From: Leadbetterella lacunae
Lineage (GTDB): Bacteria; Bacteroidota; Bacteroidia; Cytophagales; Spirosomataceae
Direction: 5' to 3'
NCBI RefSeq assembly: GCF_042649125.1
Contig: NZ_JBHRYQ010000001.1
Location: forward strand, 2,170,001 to 2,234,000
Length of the DNA stretch: 64,000 bases
The notes under the pieces are model-generated. The model did not search any database. It was not told the DNA's origin and saw only the letters and a list, made by a program, of their open reading frames with translations. Below, piece by piece: positions 45,569 through 54,454 of this stretch. Numbering within the stretch: position 1 is the stretch's first letter; each line of letters begins with the position of its first letter. Both the position numbers and the translations under genes were made by a program.

Positions 45569-45961
45569 TTACAAAAAACGAGAAGTAAGTTTGGGGTCTG
45601 GCATCATGCAGCTCTCTTGCTTACCGAACCAGCGATAGCGGTTTTTAGCGATAATGTCGTAGACAAAATCTGTGACAGAAACAGGTAAAATAGAAAAAAC
45701 CTTCAGGAACCGATAGTTTGGAAGGGAATCGATTATCTTAAAAACAGCTTGTGACTTTACGTAAACTTTGTTTTCATCCAAAAGAATAATGGAGTCGAGG
45801 GATTGTGGTATATTGGGTAACGACTTACGTGCGTTTTGGGAAAAATCAGATTGAAGTGAAGAAAATTTAAAGACGGAATTTGTGTCTTTTTTGATGATAA
45901 ACTGCACAGCCCCGTTGCACAGGTTACAAACGCCATCAAATAATATTACAGGACTTGACAT
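45569..45961 (-). CDS. DCC-family thiol-disulfide oxidoreductase
   Basis: A 130-aa protein starting at ATG 45961. The family signature DGVCNLCNGAVQFIIKKD (two Cys separated by two residues) is at residues 9-26, followed by FKFSSLQSDF and the C-terminal YDIIAKNRYRWFGK. DCC proteins are thioredoxin-fold but their partners are usually unknown. There is no signal peptide. It sits downstream of a cytochrome b-like membrane protein gene, separated by a terminator. Confidence 0.92.
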   Translation of the reverse strand: MSSPVILFDGVCNLCNGAVQFIIKKDTNSVFKFSSLQSDFSQNARKSLPNIPQSLDSIILLDENKVYVKSQAVFKIIDSLPNYRFLKVFSILPVSVTDFVYDIIAKNRYRWFGKQESCMMPDPKLTSRFL

Positions 45962-45964
45962 AAA

Positions 45965-45986
45965 CAAAAAAGCCCCTTGCGGGGCT
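45965..45986 (-). terminator. Terminator between the cytochrome b-like gene and the DCC gene
   Basis: AGCCCC/GGGGCT stem (45971-45976 with 45981-45986) with a TTGC loop, and TTTTTTG on the minus strand. It ends just before the DCC start codon, so read-through may still occur. Confidence 0.85.
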
Positions 45987-45991
45987 AATAA

Positions 45992-46426
45992 TTAAAATAA
46001 CTTTTCGAATGGCAATCTACTCAAAATCAAAACTAGAGCAAGACCAAAAAATATCATAGATACTTTAAACTTACGGCCATTGCCTATCGCTTTTTTAGAC
46101 TTAGCATTACCAATTGTAGCTAACACCACCGCAATAATATTTGTAAACGGATGCTCTACCACAGCTTTTCTTAGTACGCTGTCTTTCATGGCAGCTCCCA
46201 TGTCAGCAAAAGCAACTTCCGCAATAGGCGAAACCGCCAAAAGGATCAAACCTAGCAGCAACATGGTGTGGCAAGAAATCAAAGCAAAAACGTTTATTTT
46301 GCGGTGAGACTCTTCAAAAACTTTCTCCGAACTGGCACCAATGGCACCGTTTATGGTAGCATAAGCTAAAAGAAGTATCGCAATAAAAGCAATATAATGA
46401 TGAAGCATCAAAATGGTACTGTACAT
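45992..46426 (-). CDS. Four-helix cytochrome b-like membrane protein
   Basis: A 144-aa inner-membrane protein with four hydrophobic helices (about 3-25, 46-68, 93-108 and 120-138). Conserved histidines occur in MLHHYIAF, ESHRKI, ISCHTMLL and VEHPFTN, at helix positions that could bind heme. The block AMKDSVLRKAVVEHPFTNII followed by AVVLATIGNAKSKKAI is common to small Bacteroidota proteins annotated as cytochrome b. The function and heme binding are inferred. Confidence 0.75.
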   Translation of the reverse strand: MYSTILMLHHYIAFIAILLLAYATINGAIGASSEKVFEESHRKINVFALISCHTMLLLGLILLAVSPIAEVAFADMGAAMKDSVLRKAVVEHPFTNIIAVVLATIGNAKSKKAIGNGRKFKVSMIFFGLALVLILSRLPFEKLF

Positions 46427-46612
46427 ATTTTGTTGGGTTTAAATTTGAACCAAAATTAAAGTTTTATTTCAAAAAACTCGACTAATGATTATGTTTTAGC
46501 TTAAAATTTAAATTAAAATCTATAAATCGGACATAATTGGCATTTATTAAACATATTTGAGTAACCAATGTTCGAGTTTTATTTAAAATTACCCTAAAAG
46601 AAATACGCTTAT

Positions 46613-48001
46613 ATGAAAAAATGGTATGAGTACATTCCTCATCCAGTCATAATGCTTTTTGGCATGGTGGTCATGGCCACATTATTGACACACCTAATAC
46701 CAGCAGGAACGTATCAACGCACCGAAGTGGATGGCCGAATGCTGGTAGTGGCAGGTTCGTTTGGATATATTACGGGCAAAGGTTTATCTATTTTTCATCT
46801 ATTTTTTGCTTTTCCAAAAGGATTTAAAACCGCAGTTGATGTGGTTTTTATTATACTTTCTAGCGGCATAATGTTTGGTTTCCTACAAGCCTCAGGTGCC
46901 ATAGAAAACGCAGTTGGTACTCTGGTAAAAAAACTCGGAGACAAAAACAAAAACACCATTGTGGTGCTCATGACTTTGCTTTTTGGTATGCTGGGTGTGT
47001 TTATGGGTTATGAAAACAATATCGCCCTAATTCCGATTGCCGCACTTTTAAGTTTAGCCATCGGTGGCGACTTGGTTTTGGCGGCGGGCATAGCCGTAGG
47101 TGGCGTAACCATTGGCTTTGGCCTTTCACCTTTTAACGCCTACACCATCGGTACCGCTCACAAAATAGCTAACTTACCCATGTTTTCGGGTGCAACATTG
47201 CGGAGTGTGCAATGCGTGGTGGCATTAGTGGCTTTGGCTTGGTACAATGTGCGGTACTATAAAAAACTACAGCTAAACCCCGAAAAAGCCATAGGTTTTG
47301 GTTTAGACCAAGAGGGTTTATCGCTTTCGAAAAGTGTAAGTGAATATCATTTAAGCACAAAAGACATCCTAATTTTGCTCCTTTTTGTGGGCATGATTGC
47401 AGGCATGCTCATAGGGGTTTTTAAGTACAATTGGTATTTATCCGAAATCTCAGGTTTGTTTTGTTTTATGTCTGTGGTTATTGCCGCAATAAGTAGATTA
47501 GACACCGACACAATCGGCGAGATCACCTTAAAATCCGTGGCTGTGGTAGCACCTGGAGCATTTATGGTGGGCTTTGCTTCTACCATAAAAGTAATATTAG
47601 AGGATGGTCAAATAAACGATACTATCGCTCATCATTTGTCGCAAATACTAGTTGGTTTACCTACTTATTTAACCGCCATTGGCATGGTAATTACACAATC
47701 TATCATGAACTTTGCCATTCCTTCGGGTAGCGGACAGGCATTGGCTACTTTACCCGTGCTATTGCCTGTGGGCGAGGTTCTGGGCTTAACCAGACAAACT
47801 GTGGTATCGGCTTTTCAGATGGGCGACGGGCTCACAAACCTCATAAACCCGGCTTTGGGAGGGCTAATCGCCATGATAGGCATGTGTAGAGTTCCTTTTG
47901 ACAAGTGGGTCAGGTTTATTTTGCCACTTTTAGGATTACTTATAATTTTAGGATTTATATTTATTTGCATAGCAGTAGCTATTGATTTTGGACCAAAATA
48001 A
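46613..48001 (+). CDS. YfcC-family carboxylate/amino-acid carrier
   Basis: A 462-aa polytopic carrier with about 12 hydrophobic helices. The opening YIPHPVIMLFGMVVMATLLTH and IPAGTY, plus MGYENNIALIPIAALLSLAI and GLSPFNAYTIGTAHKIA, match the YfcC/DcuC-related anaerobic C4-dicarboxylate carrier superfamily, many of which may carry amino acids. An ArgE-type deacetylase begins 6 bp downstream, suggesting that the transported compound is an N-acyl amino acid (inference). Confidence 0.9.
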   Translation: MKKWYEYIPHPVIMLFGMVVMATLLTHLIPAGTYQRTEVDGRMLVVAGSFGYITGKGLSIFHLFFAFPKGFKTAVDVVFIILSSGIMFGFLQASGAIENAVGTLVKKLGDKNKNTIVVLMTLLFGMLGVFMGYENNIALIPIAALLSLAIGGDLVLAAGIAVGGVTIGFGLSPFNAYTIGTAHKIANLPMFSGATLRSVQCVVALVALAWYNVRYYKKLQLNPEKAIGFGLDQEGLSLSKSVSEYHLSTKDILILLLFVGMIAGMLIGVFKYNWYLSEISGLFCFMSVVIAAISRLDTDTIGEITLKSVAVVAPGAFMVGFASTIKVILEDGQINDTIAHHLSQILVGLPTYLTAIGMVITQSIMNFAIPSGSGQALATLPVLLPVGEVLGLTRQTVVSAFQMGDGLTNLINPALGGLIAMIGMCRVPFDKWVRFILPLLGLLIILGFIFICIAVAIDFGPK

Positions 48002-48007
48002 AAAAGA

Positions 48008-49165
48008 ATGAAACTTCAAAAAACTAAAGAAATATTAACAGACCTCGTAGCTTTTGACGTCTTAGGAGGCCAAAGTAACTTGAGTATTTTAGCATATATA
48101 AAAAACTTTTTGAGCGAGCGAGGCATTGACTTTCAGTTGGTACCTAATCCCGAAGGAACCAAAGCATCACTGCATTGCAGAATAGGACCTGCTGTAGACG
48201 GCGGCGTGATACTCTCTGGTCATACGGACGTGGTGCCCGTAAAAGGCCAAGACTGGCAAACGGCTCCCTTTGAGCTCATTGAAAAAGAAGACAAACTGTT
48301 TGCCCGCGGCTCATGCGACATGAAGGGTTTCTTGGCGTGTTGCCTTGCCTCGGTAGAACTGTTTCAAAAAACAGACCTAAAAAAACCAATTTACTTTGCG
48401 TTTTCGTATGACGAAGAAATAGGCTGCTTGGCAGCACCAGAGCTAGCTAGAGCCATAAAAAGTCATTACACAGAAAATATAAAATATGCACTCATTGGCG
48501 AACCTACTATGATGGTGCCCATGGTTGGCCAAAAAGGGATTTGTGTATTAAAAACTACCGTAAAAGGCTCGGCAGGGCATAGCAGCAGAATAAAACAAGA
48601 AGTGAGTGCCATACATGTGGCGGCAAAACTGGTGGTTTGGCTGGAAAACAAAATGGACGAATTGGTAGCCAAAGGCGAAACCGACGACCGCTTCAAACCC
48701 AATCACACGTCTATTCATATTGGTAAATTTAACGGTGGCATTGCACCCAACGTTATTGCAGACACATGCACCTTTTATTGGGATGTACGCACAATTCCCA
48801 AAAGTAGCCTAACCGAAATCATGGCGGACTTTGAGGCGTATTGTGAAACGCTAAAATCAACGCTAAAAGAAAGGTTTGCTGGTGCTGAGATTATTACCGA
48901 AATAGATCATCCGGCGGTGCCACCTCTTGACACACCCGAGCACCTTTCGGTGGTAGCTTTGATAAAGAAAATATCAGAAAACAATACTTTAGATACTGTA
49001 TCTTATGCAGCAGAGGCGGGTCAATTTGCCGAAGTGGGATTTGAGGCCGTGATTTGTGGCCCCGGAGATATAGCTCAGGCTCACCGTGCAAACGAATTTG
49101 TGGCTATTTCTCAATTGGAGAAATGCCTAAAAATGTTAGAAAACTTGGCGGTAGAGCTTTCATAG
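48008..49165 (+). CDS. argE: Acetylornithine deacetylase (ArgE-type M20)
   Basis: A 385-aa cytosolic zinc hydrolase that releases acetate from N-acetylornithine or related N-acyl amino acids. Motifs are SGHTDVVPVKGQDW, GSCDMKGFLACCL, SYDEEIGCLAAPEL and GSAGHSSRI; the C-terminal AEAGQFAEVGFEAVICGPG matches the ArgE group. No other arg gene is adjacent, so a catabolic or scavenging role tied to the upstream YfcC carrier is more likely than arginine synthesis, which is inference. Confidence 0.88.
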   Translation: MKLQKTKEILTDLVAFDVLGGQSNLSILAYIKNFLSERGIDFQLVPNPEGTKASLHCRIGPAVDGGVILSGHTDVVPVKGQDWQTAPFELIEKEDKLFARGSCDMKGFLACCLASVELFQKTDLKKPIYFAFSYDEEIGCLAAPELARAIKSHYTENIKYALIGEPTMMVPMVGQKGICVLKTTVKGSAGHSSRIKQEVSAIHVAAKLVVWLENKMDELVAKGETDDRFKPNHTSIHIGKFNGGIAPNVIADTCTFYWDVRTIPKSSLTEIMADFEAYCETLKSTLKERFAGAEIITEIDHPAVPPLDTPEHLSVVALIKKISENNTLDTVSYAAEAGQFAEVGFEAVICGPGDIAQAHRANEFVAISQLEKCLKMLENLAVELS

Positions 49166-49291
49166 TCTCAATCCATTTAATAAATATGTAAAGAAAGTGA
49201 AGGTATCTAAAGCCTAAAAGGCCAATTTTTCGTATTTTCAATATTAAATCACTTTAAAAAATACGTTCTTAAGTACGCCATAAATAAATTG

Positions 49292-50068
49292 ATGACTGAT
49301 TTTCAGGAAATAAATGATATAATAAATAGATTTGAACCCATTTTTTTGGAAGAGCTCGGTGCGGCCAATCTGCAAAACAGAGTAGACACCAAATACATGA
49401 TTCCTTTCGTTGAAATACAGGATATATTGCTCCAATGTGAAGGAAAGTTTAAGATTTTCGAAATAAACAAACAGCGGCTGTGTGGTTATGAGTCCCTATA
49501 TTTTGACACCGAAGATTTGCTTTTTTATCAGCACCATCAGCGACAAAGAGCAAACCGATACAAGGTTAGAAAAAGGCGGTATTTGAGCAATAACTTGAGT
49601 TTTTTGGAAGTAAAGTTTAAAAATAATAAAAATAAGACCTCTAAAAAGCGAATAGAGACTGAAACTGAAGAGATAGGGATTCTAAATTCAAAACAGCTCG
49701 ATTTTTTAGACCAAACGGTGAATCATGAAGCCTTAGATTTAAAAAAACAAATCTGGGTTAACTATAACCGCGTGACCTTGGTAAACCCTGAAAAAACCGA
49801 ACGAATAACCTTAGATTTTAATTTAAATTTCAAAAACAGTACAGATACTATCACGCTTTCGGATATCGTGATTGCTGAAGTAAAACAGGCCAAAGTTTTT
49901 GACTCTTTTTTCCCTAGTTTATTAAAGAAAAAAGGAATCAGACCGGGAGGTATTAGCAAATATTGCCTCGGAACCATTAGTCTTAACAAAGATATAAAGC
50001 ATCATACTTTTAAACCGAAATTGCGAATTTTAAAAAAAATAAGCCAACAATATGCTCAATACGTTTAA
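49292..50068 (+). CDS. VTC-domain polyphosphate polymerase-like protein
   Basis: A 258-aa cytosolic protein starting at ATG 49292. It carries the VTC tunnel-type polyphosphate polymerase signature: NRVDTKYMIP, YKVRKRRY, SFLEVKFKNNKNKTSKKR, TLDFNL and IAEVKQ, with Lys/Arg residues lining a phosphate channel. The C-terminal RPGGISKYCLGTI is typical of bacterial members. It overlaps the DUF4956 gene by 17 bp. Polymerase activity is expected but not proven in these bacterial operons. Confidence 0.88.
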   Translation: MTDFQEINDIINRFEPIFLEELGAANLQNRVDTKYMIPFVEIQDILLQCEGKFKIFEINKQRLCGYESLYFDTEDLLFYQHHQRQRANRYKVRKRRYLSNNLSFLEVKFKNNKNKTSKKRIETETEEIGILNSKQLDFLDQTVNHEALDLKKQIWVNYNRVTLVNPEKTERITLDFNLNFKNSTDTITLSDIVIAEVKQAKVFDSFFPSLLKKKGIRPGGISKYCLGTISLNKDIKHHTFKPKLRILKKISQQYAQYV

Positions 50069-50672
50069 TATACTTTTACAAGGAACAGACATTTCCTCTA
50101 GCATTTTCTCAGATTTGCCCAATGCTTTTTTCCTTCGGTTTGCGATAGACCTAGTCACGGTTTTTGTACTAATCAGAGGGATATATTACACAAGCTATAA
50201 AAAAACTGACCTTTTCCTTACGTTTTTCTCTTTTAACCTTGTCATTTTTTTGGTGACATTTATGCTTAACAAAGTTAACCTCAGCATGGGAGCTGCGTTT
50301 GGTTTATTTGCGGTATTTTCTATTCTTAGATTTAGAACAGAGGGTATCGGCTCCAAAGACATGACCTACCTATTTTTGGTGATTGCTTTAGGCCTAATTT
50401 CCGCCGTAAGTGTAGGTACGCCGCTTGAGCTTTTGCTGCTCAATAGTGTAATATTAGTAGTGGTAGTTTTCATAGAAAAGAAAATATTTTTTCAAAGAGA
50501 AGCACATAAGAAGCTGATATATGACCGACCAAAACTATTGGCTCCAAACCTCAAAGCTGAACTTTTAGAAGACATAAAAACCAAAACTGGGTTTCCGATT
50601 CACCGGGTAGAAGTTTTGGAAATTGATTTAATAAAAGACTCGGCACATATTTTGATTTTTTACTACGATTAA
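50052..50672 (+). CDS. DUF4956 membrane protein
   Basis: A 206-aa inner-membrane protein with about four hydrophobic helices (about 24-40, 53-72, 77-95, 115-145). The typical DUF4956 block MGAAFGLFAVFSILRFRTEG followed by IGSKDMTYLFLVIALGLISA is present, then a soluble C-terminal domain. The family is almost always coupled to VTC proteins and may anchor the polymerase or act as a polyphosphate channel (inference). It overlaps the VTC gene and is 37 bp from the next start. Confidence 0.93.
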   Translation: MLNTFNILLQGTDISSSIFSDLPNAFFLRFAIDLVTVFVLIRGIYYTSYKKTDLFLTFFSFNLVIFLVTFMLNKVNLSMGAAFGLFAVFSILRFRTEGIGSKDMTYLFLVIALGLISAVSVGTPLELLLLNSVILVVVVFIEKKIFFQREAHKKLIYDRPKLLAPNLKAELLEDIKTKTGFPIHRVEVLEIDLIKDSAHILIFYYD

Positions 50673-50709
50673 GTTTTTTTTGGCATTAATTAAAAATACG
50701 GACACAATA

Positions 50710-51372
50710 ATGAAAACTACAAATTTCAGTTCTTGGAGAATGTTGACAGTGGCACTTGCCCTAATGACGTTTTCGGCAAAAGCACAGTTGGGCTCTCGGT
50801 TTGTGATAGAAGCAGATAAGCGGATTACAAAAAAAATAAAACTAGATGGAAACTTACAGATGCGAAATGTGGACTTCGCATTTCCTGCTGACAAATACAT
50901 TGGCGAATTGGGTGTTGTATTCAACCTTCCAAAGGGATTTGAAGCCGATGTGTACTACAGATATATTCACGACTATAAACCCAAAAAGGAAACCTACAGC
51001 CCCAAGCACCGTTTTTATGGCGATGTGAGCTATAAAAGAGACCTTACAAAGAGTATAGAACTTCAATATAGAGTTCGTTATCAAAATCAGTTTAAAGACA
51101 CTGACGGAGAGTTTGCTAATGATAAAAGTTATGTTAGAAACAAACTGGAGATAGCCTTTCCAAATAAATCAAAATTTAAGCCTTCGCTCTCAGCAGATTT
51201 GTTTTACCAGTTGGGATATACCTTTGACCAAGTCAGAATTAAAGCAGAGACCAATTACAAAGTAAAAAAGGGTCAAAAAATTCATGCAGCGTTTTTTACA
51301 GACCGCTCACTTAACAATGATTTCAACACAAACTATGTGATGCAGCTCGGCTATAGTTTTAGTTTCAAATAA
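50710..51372 (+). CDS. DUF2490 outer-membrane barrel protein
   Basis: A 220-aa exported protein starting at ATG 50710 (the TTG at 50680 only adds a leader). It has a signal peptide (ending SAKAQ) and amphipathic strands ending in an aromatic LGYSFSFK. It matches DUF2490 in blocks such as RFVIEADKRITKKIKLDGNLQ and HRFYGDVSYKRDLTKSIELQ. It is the third member of the VTC/DUF4956/DUF2490 unit. Confidence 0.82.
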   Translation: MKTTNFSSWRMLTVALALMTFSAKAQLGSRFVIEADKRITKKIKLDGNLQMRNVDFAFPADKYIGELGVVFNLPKGFEADVYYRYIHDYKPKKETYSPKHRFYGDVSYKRDLTKSIELQYRVRYQNQFKDTDGEFANDKSYVRNKLEIAFPNKSKFKPSLSADLFYQLGYTFDQVRIKAETNYKVKKGQKIHAAFFTDRSLNNDFNTNYVMQLGYSFSFK

Positions 51373-51472
51373 ATTTCATTGTACTTTATTGAAAAAATAA
51401 CACCACTTAATTATTTTTTATTCAAAATATTGCTAATCAGCGAATTGCTAGGTATATTCAGCATCAAAACAG

Positions 51473-51946
51473 ATGAATATGCAAGCAAAATCTACCCTCC
51501 AATGGTTTTTAGTGACCTTAGTGATTTCAGTTTTGGCTTTAGTGGGCATGCTCGCTATTTTTCCTGAGCTTGGCCTCCATGACAGACTCCGGTTTATCAG
51601 CAGCGGAATCTACGGAAAAGATGCCTTAGATGGCCCTTTTAGTATGGTTACCCAAGGTTTTTTATTTCACTTTATCATCACATCTATCTGGACAGGAAGT
51701 TTCTTTATGCTTTACCCGGGTTTTAATTTTCAGCAACCAAACTGGATTAAAACAGGCGTAGTATTTGGCTTGTTGGTTTGGGGAATCATGAATTTTGCGG
51801 TTGTGCCTATTGCCATCACCAAAGACTTCCCTAAAGCATTGGATTTTCTCGGTAAAAGCCTCGCCATGCATATCTTGTTTTTCGGCCTGCCTTTAGCTTT
51901 AATTTATATCAAATATTTATATCCCAAAAAACTTAAGATAAGTTAA
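51473..51946 (+). CDS. Four-helix membrane protein of unknown function
   Basis: A 157-aa polytopic protein. Four hydrophobic helices lie at about 9-28, 60-82, 92-112 and 128-147. I do not recognise the family. The residues WTGSFFMLYPGFNF and WGIMNFAVVPIA occur between helices. Its stop overlaps the stop of the convergent mscS-like gene by 4 bp. Confidence 0.75.
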   Translation: MNMQAKSTLQWFLVTLVISVLALVGMLAIFPELGLHDRLRFISSGIYGKDALDGPFSMVTQGFLFHFIITSIWTGSFFMLYPGFNFQQPNWIKTGVVFGLLVWGIMNFAVVPIAITKDFPKALDFLGKSLAMHILFFGLPLALIYIKYLYPKKLKIS

Positions 51947-52782
51947 TCTTTCGGATTAAAAATATGCACATCTCGCTGAGGGAAAGGAATAGAGATTTTG
52001 TGTTTCCTAAATTCATCATCGATGTCAAATCTGAGTTCAGACTTAATAGAAGGTGCCGAAAACGCATCTGCTACAAATATATACAACACAAAAATCAGGG
52101 CAGAATCACCGAAGTCGGAAAACTCCACTTTGGGACTTGGTGTGTTTAATATATAATCGTGTCTTGTAGCAACTTTTAACAGAATCTCTTTAACCAATTT
52201 CGTATCTGAACCATAAGCTACCCCGATTGTAAGGTCTTCTCTTACTATGGCACTATTTTGTGTCCAGTTAAAAAGCACTTCGGTCAAAAACATGTGGTTT
52301 GGAATCACCATTACTCGTTGGTTACGCGTAACGGCTTTGGTAGACCGCAGACTAATTTTTTCAACTTTGCATACTTTCCCGTTAATTTCTATCACATCGC
52401 CTACATGGAGCGACTGATCGATAATGATCAAAACACCTGAAATAAGATCTTGGAAAAGCTGCTGCAATGCAAAACCCAAACCTATGAAAAGAGCCGCAGA
52501 AGCAGTCAAAAACACGCTAATGTTTACCCCTGTGGCGTTGAGGGTAAACATTATCACGAAAATATAAACGAGATACTGAATAAACTGAAATATACTGATA
52601 AACTTATTTTTGTCTTCAGCAGGCAGATTTCGCGTTACAACTAAGCGAATTAATTTTAGAATCAAATTAGTAAGTACAAATGCTACAATCAAAGCAGTCA
52701 CAAGACCAATCGTAATGTTGATGTTGCTGGACTTGTAAATACTGTAACTTAAAATACTTTTTATTTGATTCAAAAATTCCAT
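51943..52782 (-). CDS. Small-conductance mechanosensitive channel (MscS family)
   Basis: A 279-aa inner-membrane channel, start ATG 52782. Three helices lie at about 22-45, 65-83 and 88-115; the pore-lining TM3 is LTASAALFIGLGFALQQLFQ, followed by the beta domain VGDVIEINGKVCKVEKISLRS and the C-terminal KHKISIPFPQRDVH. It gives osmotic protection. It lies 126 bp after the propionate operon and may be separate. Confidence 0.95.
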   Translation of the reverse strand: MEFLNQIKSILSYSIYKSSNINITIGLVTALIVAFVLTNLILKLIRLVVTRNLPAEDKNKFISIFQFIQYLVYIFVIMFTLNATGVNISVFLTASAALFIGLGFALQQLFQDLISGVLIIIDQSLHVGDVIEINGKVCKVEKISLRSTKAVTRNQRVMVIPNHMFLTEVLFNWTQNSAIVREDLTIGVAYGSDTKLVKEILLKVATRHDYILNTPSPKVEFSDFGDSALIFVLYIFVADAFSAPSIKSELRFDIDDEFRKHKISIPFPQRDVHIFNPKD

Positions 52783-52908
52783 GTTTAGGGGCTTTGGATT
52801 ATAGATTAAGAAAATCAGTTTAGCGATCTTCAACAATTAAATAAAGCCAATTTAAATCAAAAAGTTCTATTTTAATCTTATTTCTACGCTTTCGTTTATT
52901 TTTAAAAA

Positions 52909-54450
52909 TCACAAAGGGATGTTTCCGTGTTTTTTCTTTGGTAAATGGTCGACTTTGTTTTCTAACATAGTAAAGGCCTTTATGAGCTTGGTGCGGGTTT
53001 GACTTGGCAAAATCACTTCATCAATAAATCCACGCTCGGCTGCTTGAAAAGGAGTAGCAAACTTCTCGGCATATTCATGTTCTTTCTTTATAAGCTTTTG
53101 CTCCGGATTCTCAGCTTCCGATATTTCTTTTTTAAATATAATTTCAGAAGCACCTTTGGCACCCATTACGGCGATTTCGGCTCCCGGCCACGCAAAGTTT
53201 AAGTCTGCTCCGATATGTTTTGAGTTCATTACATCATACGCACCACCGTAGGCTTTTCGAGTGATAACCGTTACTCTTGGCACTGTGGCCTCACTTAGGG
53301 CATACAATAACTTGGCTCCGTTGGTGATAATTCCGTGCCACTCTTGGTCGGTACCCGGCAAAAAACCAGGAACATCAACCAACACACAAAGCGGAATATT
53401 GAAACAGTCGCAAAAACGAGTGAATCTCGCTGCTTTTTTTGAACTGTCTATATCTAAAACCCCCGCTAAACTTATCGGTTGATTAGCCACTATACCGATG
53501 CTTCTTCCGCCTAAACGAGCAAAACCAACTACTATATTTTCTGCGTAGTCTTTGTGAACTTCCATGAAACTTTCGGCATCAAAAACCTCCGAAATAACCT
53601 CACGCATGTCATAGGGTTGGTTGGCATTTTCGGGTAAAATAGTATCTAGAGCAGGTCTTGTTTCGTCTTTGAGTTCATAAGGTAATTTAGCAGGCGAGTC
53701 CTCACAGTTTTGGGGAATATAACTGATTAACTTTTTGATATTCTGAATACACGCATAGTCATTGGGCGAAGTAAAATGCGTGACGCCAGACTTGGTAGCA
53801 TGGGTACTTGCTCCACCTAGTTCTTCCGAGCTTACTTCTTCATTCGTTACGGTTTTTACCACATTGGGCCCTGTCACAAACATGTAACTGGAGTTTTCTA
53901 CCATCATAATAAAATCTGTAATGGCTGGCGAATACACCGCACCACCCGCACATGGCCCCATTATGGCAGATATTTGGGGGATTAGACCTGAAGCACGTAC
54001 ATTTCTATAAAAAATATCGGCATAGCCGCCCAAAGACCGTACTCCCTCTTGGATTCTGGCACCGCCCGAGTCATTTAATCCGATTATGGGAGCTCCATTT
54101 TTCATGGCCATGTCCATAATCTTACATATTTTTTCGGCGTGGGTTTCTGAAAGTGACCCTCCAAAAACTGTAAAGTCTTGTGAATACACATATATCAAGC
54201 GGCCGTCTACGCTTCCGTATCCGGTAACTACTCCGTCGCCATAAAAAACCTGATCTTCCATGCCGAAGTCTTTGGTTCGGTGTGTGACCAAGGCACCAAT
54301 CTCTTCAAAAGAGTTTTCGTCGAGCAAAACTTCAATTCGCTCCCTGGCAGTCAGTTTGCCTTTTTTATGCTGCGAGGCTATTCTTGCTATGCCTCCACCA
54401 AGTTTTGATTCTGCTAACTTTGACTCTAGTATATCTATTTTCTGCTTCAT
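52909..54450 (-). CDS. pccB: Propionyl-CoA carboxylase carboxyltransferase subunit
   Basis: A 513-aa carboxyltransferase that moves carboxyl from biotin to propionyl-CoA. Both crotonase-type halves are complete: GARIQEGVRSLGGYADIFYR, MGPCAGGAVYSPAITDF, and PGFLPGTDQEWHGIITNGAK followed by RKAYGGAYDVMNSKHIGAD. Residues at the CoA entry are of the propionyl-CoA type, though acetyl-CoA forms cannot be excluded. It is the last gene of the operon, 4 bp after mutB. Confidence 0.93.
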   Translation of the reverse strand: MKQKIDILESKLAESKLGGGIARIASQHKKGKLTARERIEVLLDENSFEEIGALVTHRTKDFGMEDQVFYGDGVVTGYGSVDGRLIYVYSQDFTVFGGSLSETHAEKICKIMDMAMKNGAPIIGLNDSGGARIQEGVRSLGGYADIFYRNVRASGLIPQISAIMGPCAGGAVYSPAITDFIMMVENSSYMFVTGPNVVKTVTNEEVSSEELGGASTHATKSGVTHFTSPNDYACIQNIKKLISYIPQNCEDSPAKLPYELKDETRPALDTILPENANQPYDMREVISEVFDAESFMEVHKDYAENIVVGFARLGGRSIGIVANQPISLAGVLDIDSSKKAARFTRFCDCFNIPLCVLVDVPGFLPGTDQEWHGIITNGAKLLYALSEATVPRVTVITRKAYGGAYDVMNSKHIGADLNFAWPGAEIAVMGAKGASEIIFKKEISEAENPEQKLIKKEHEYAEKFATPFQAAERGFIDEVILPSQTRTKLIKAFTMLENKVDHLPKKKHGNIPL

Positions 54451-54454
54451 TTTC

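Noticed and set aside
49212..49230. Terminator after argE
   Set aside because: Only a 4-bp GCCT/AGGC stem before AATTTTT; too weak to call.
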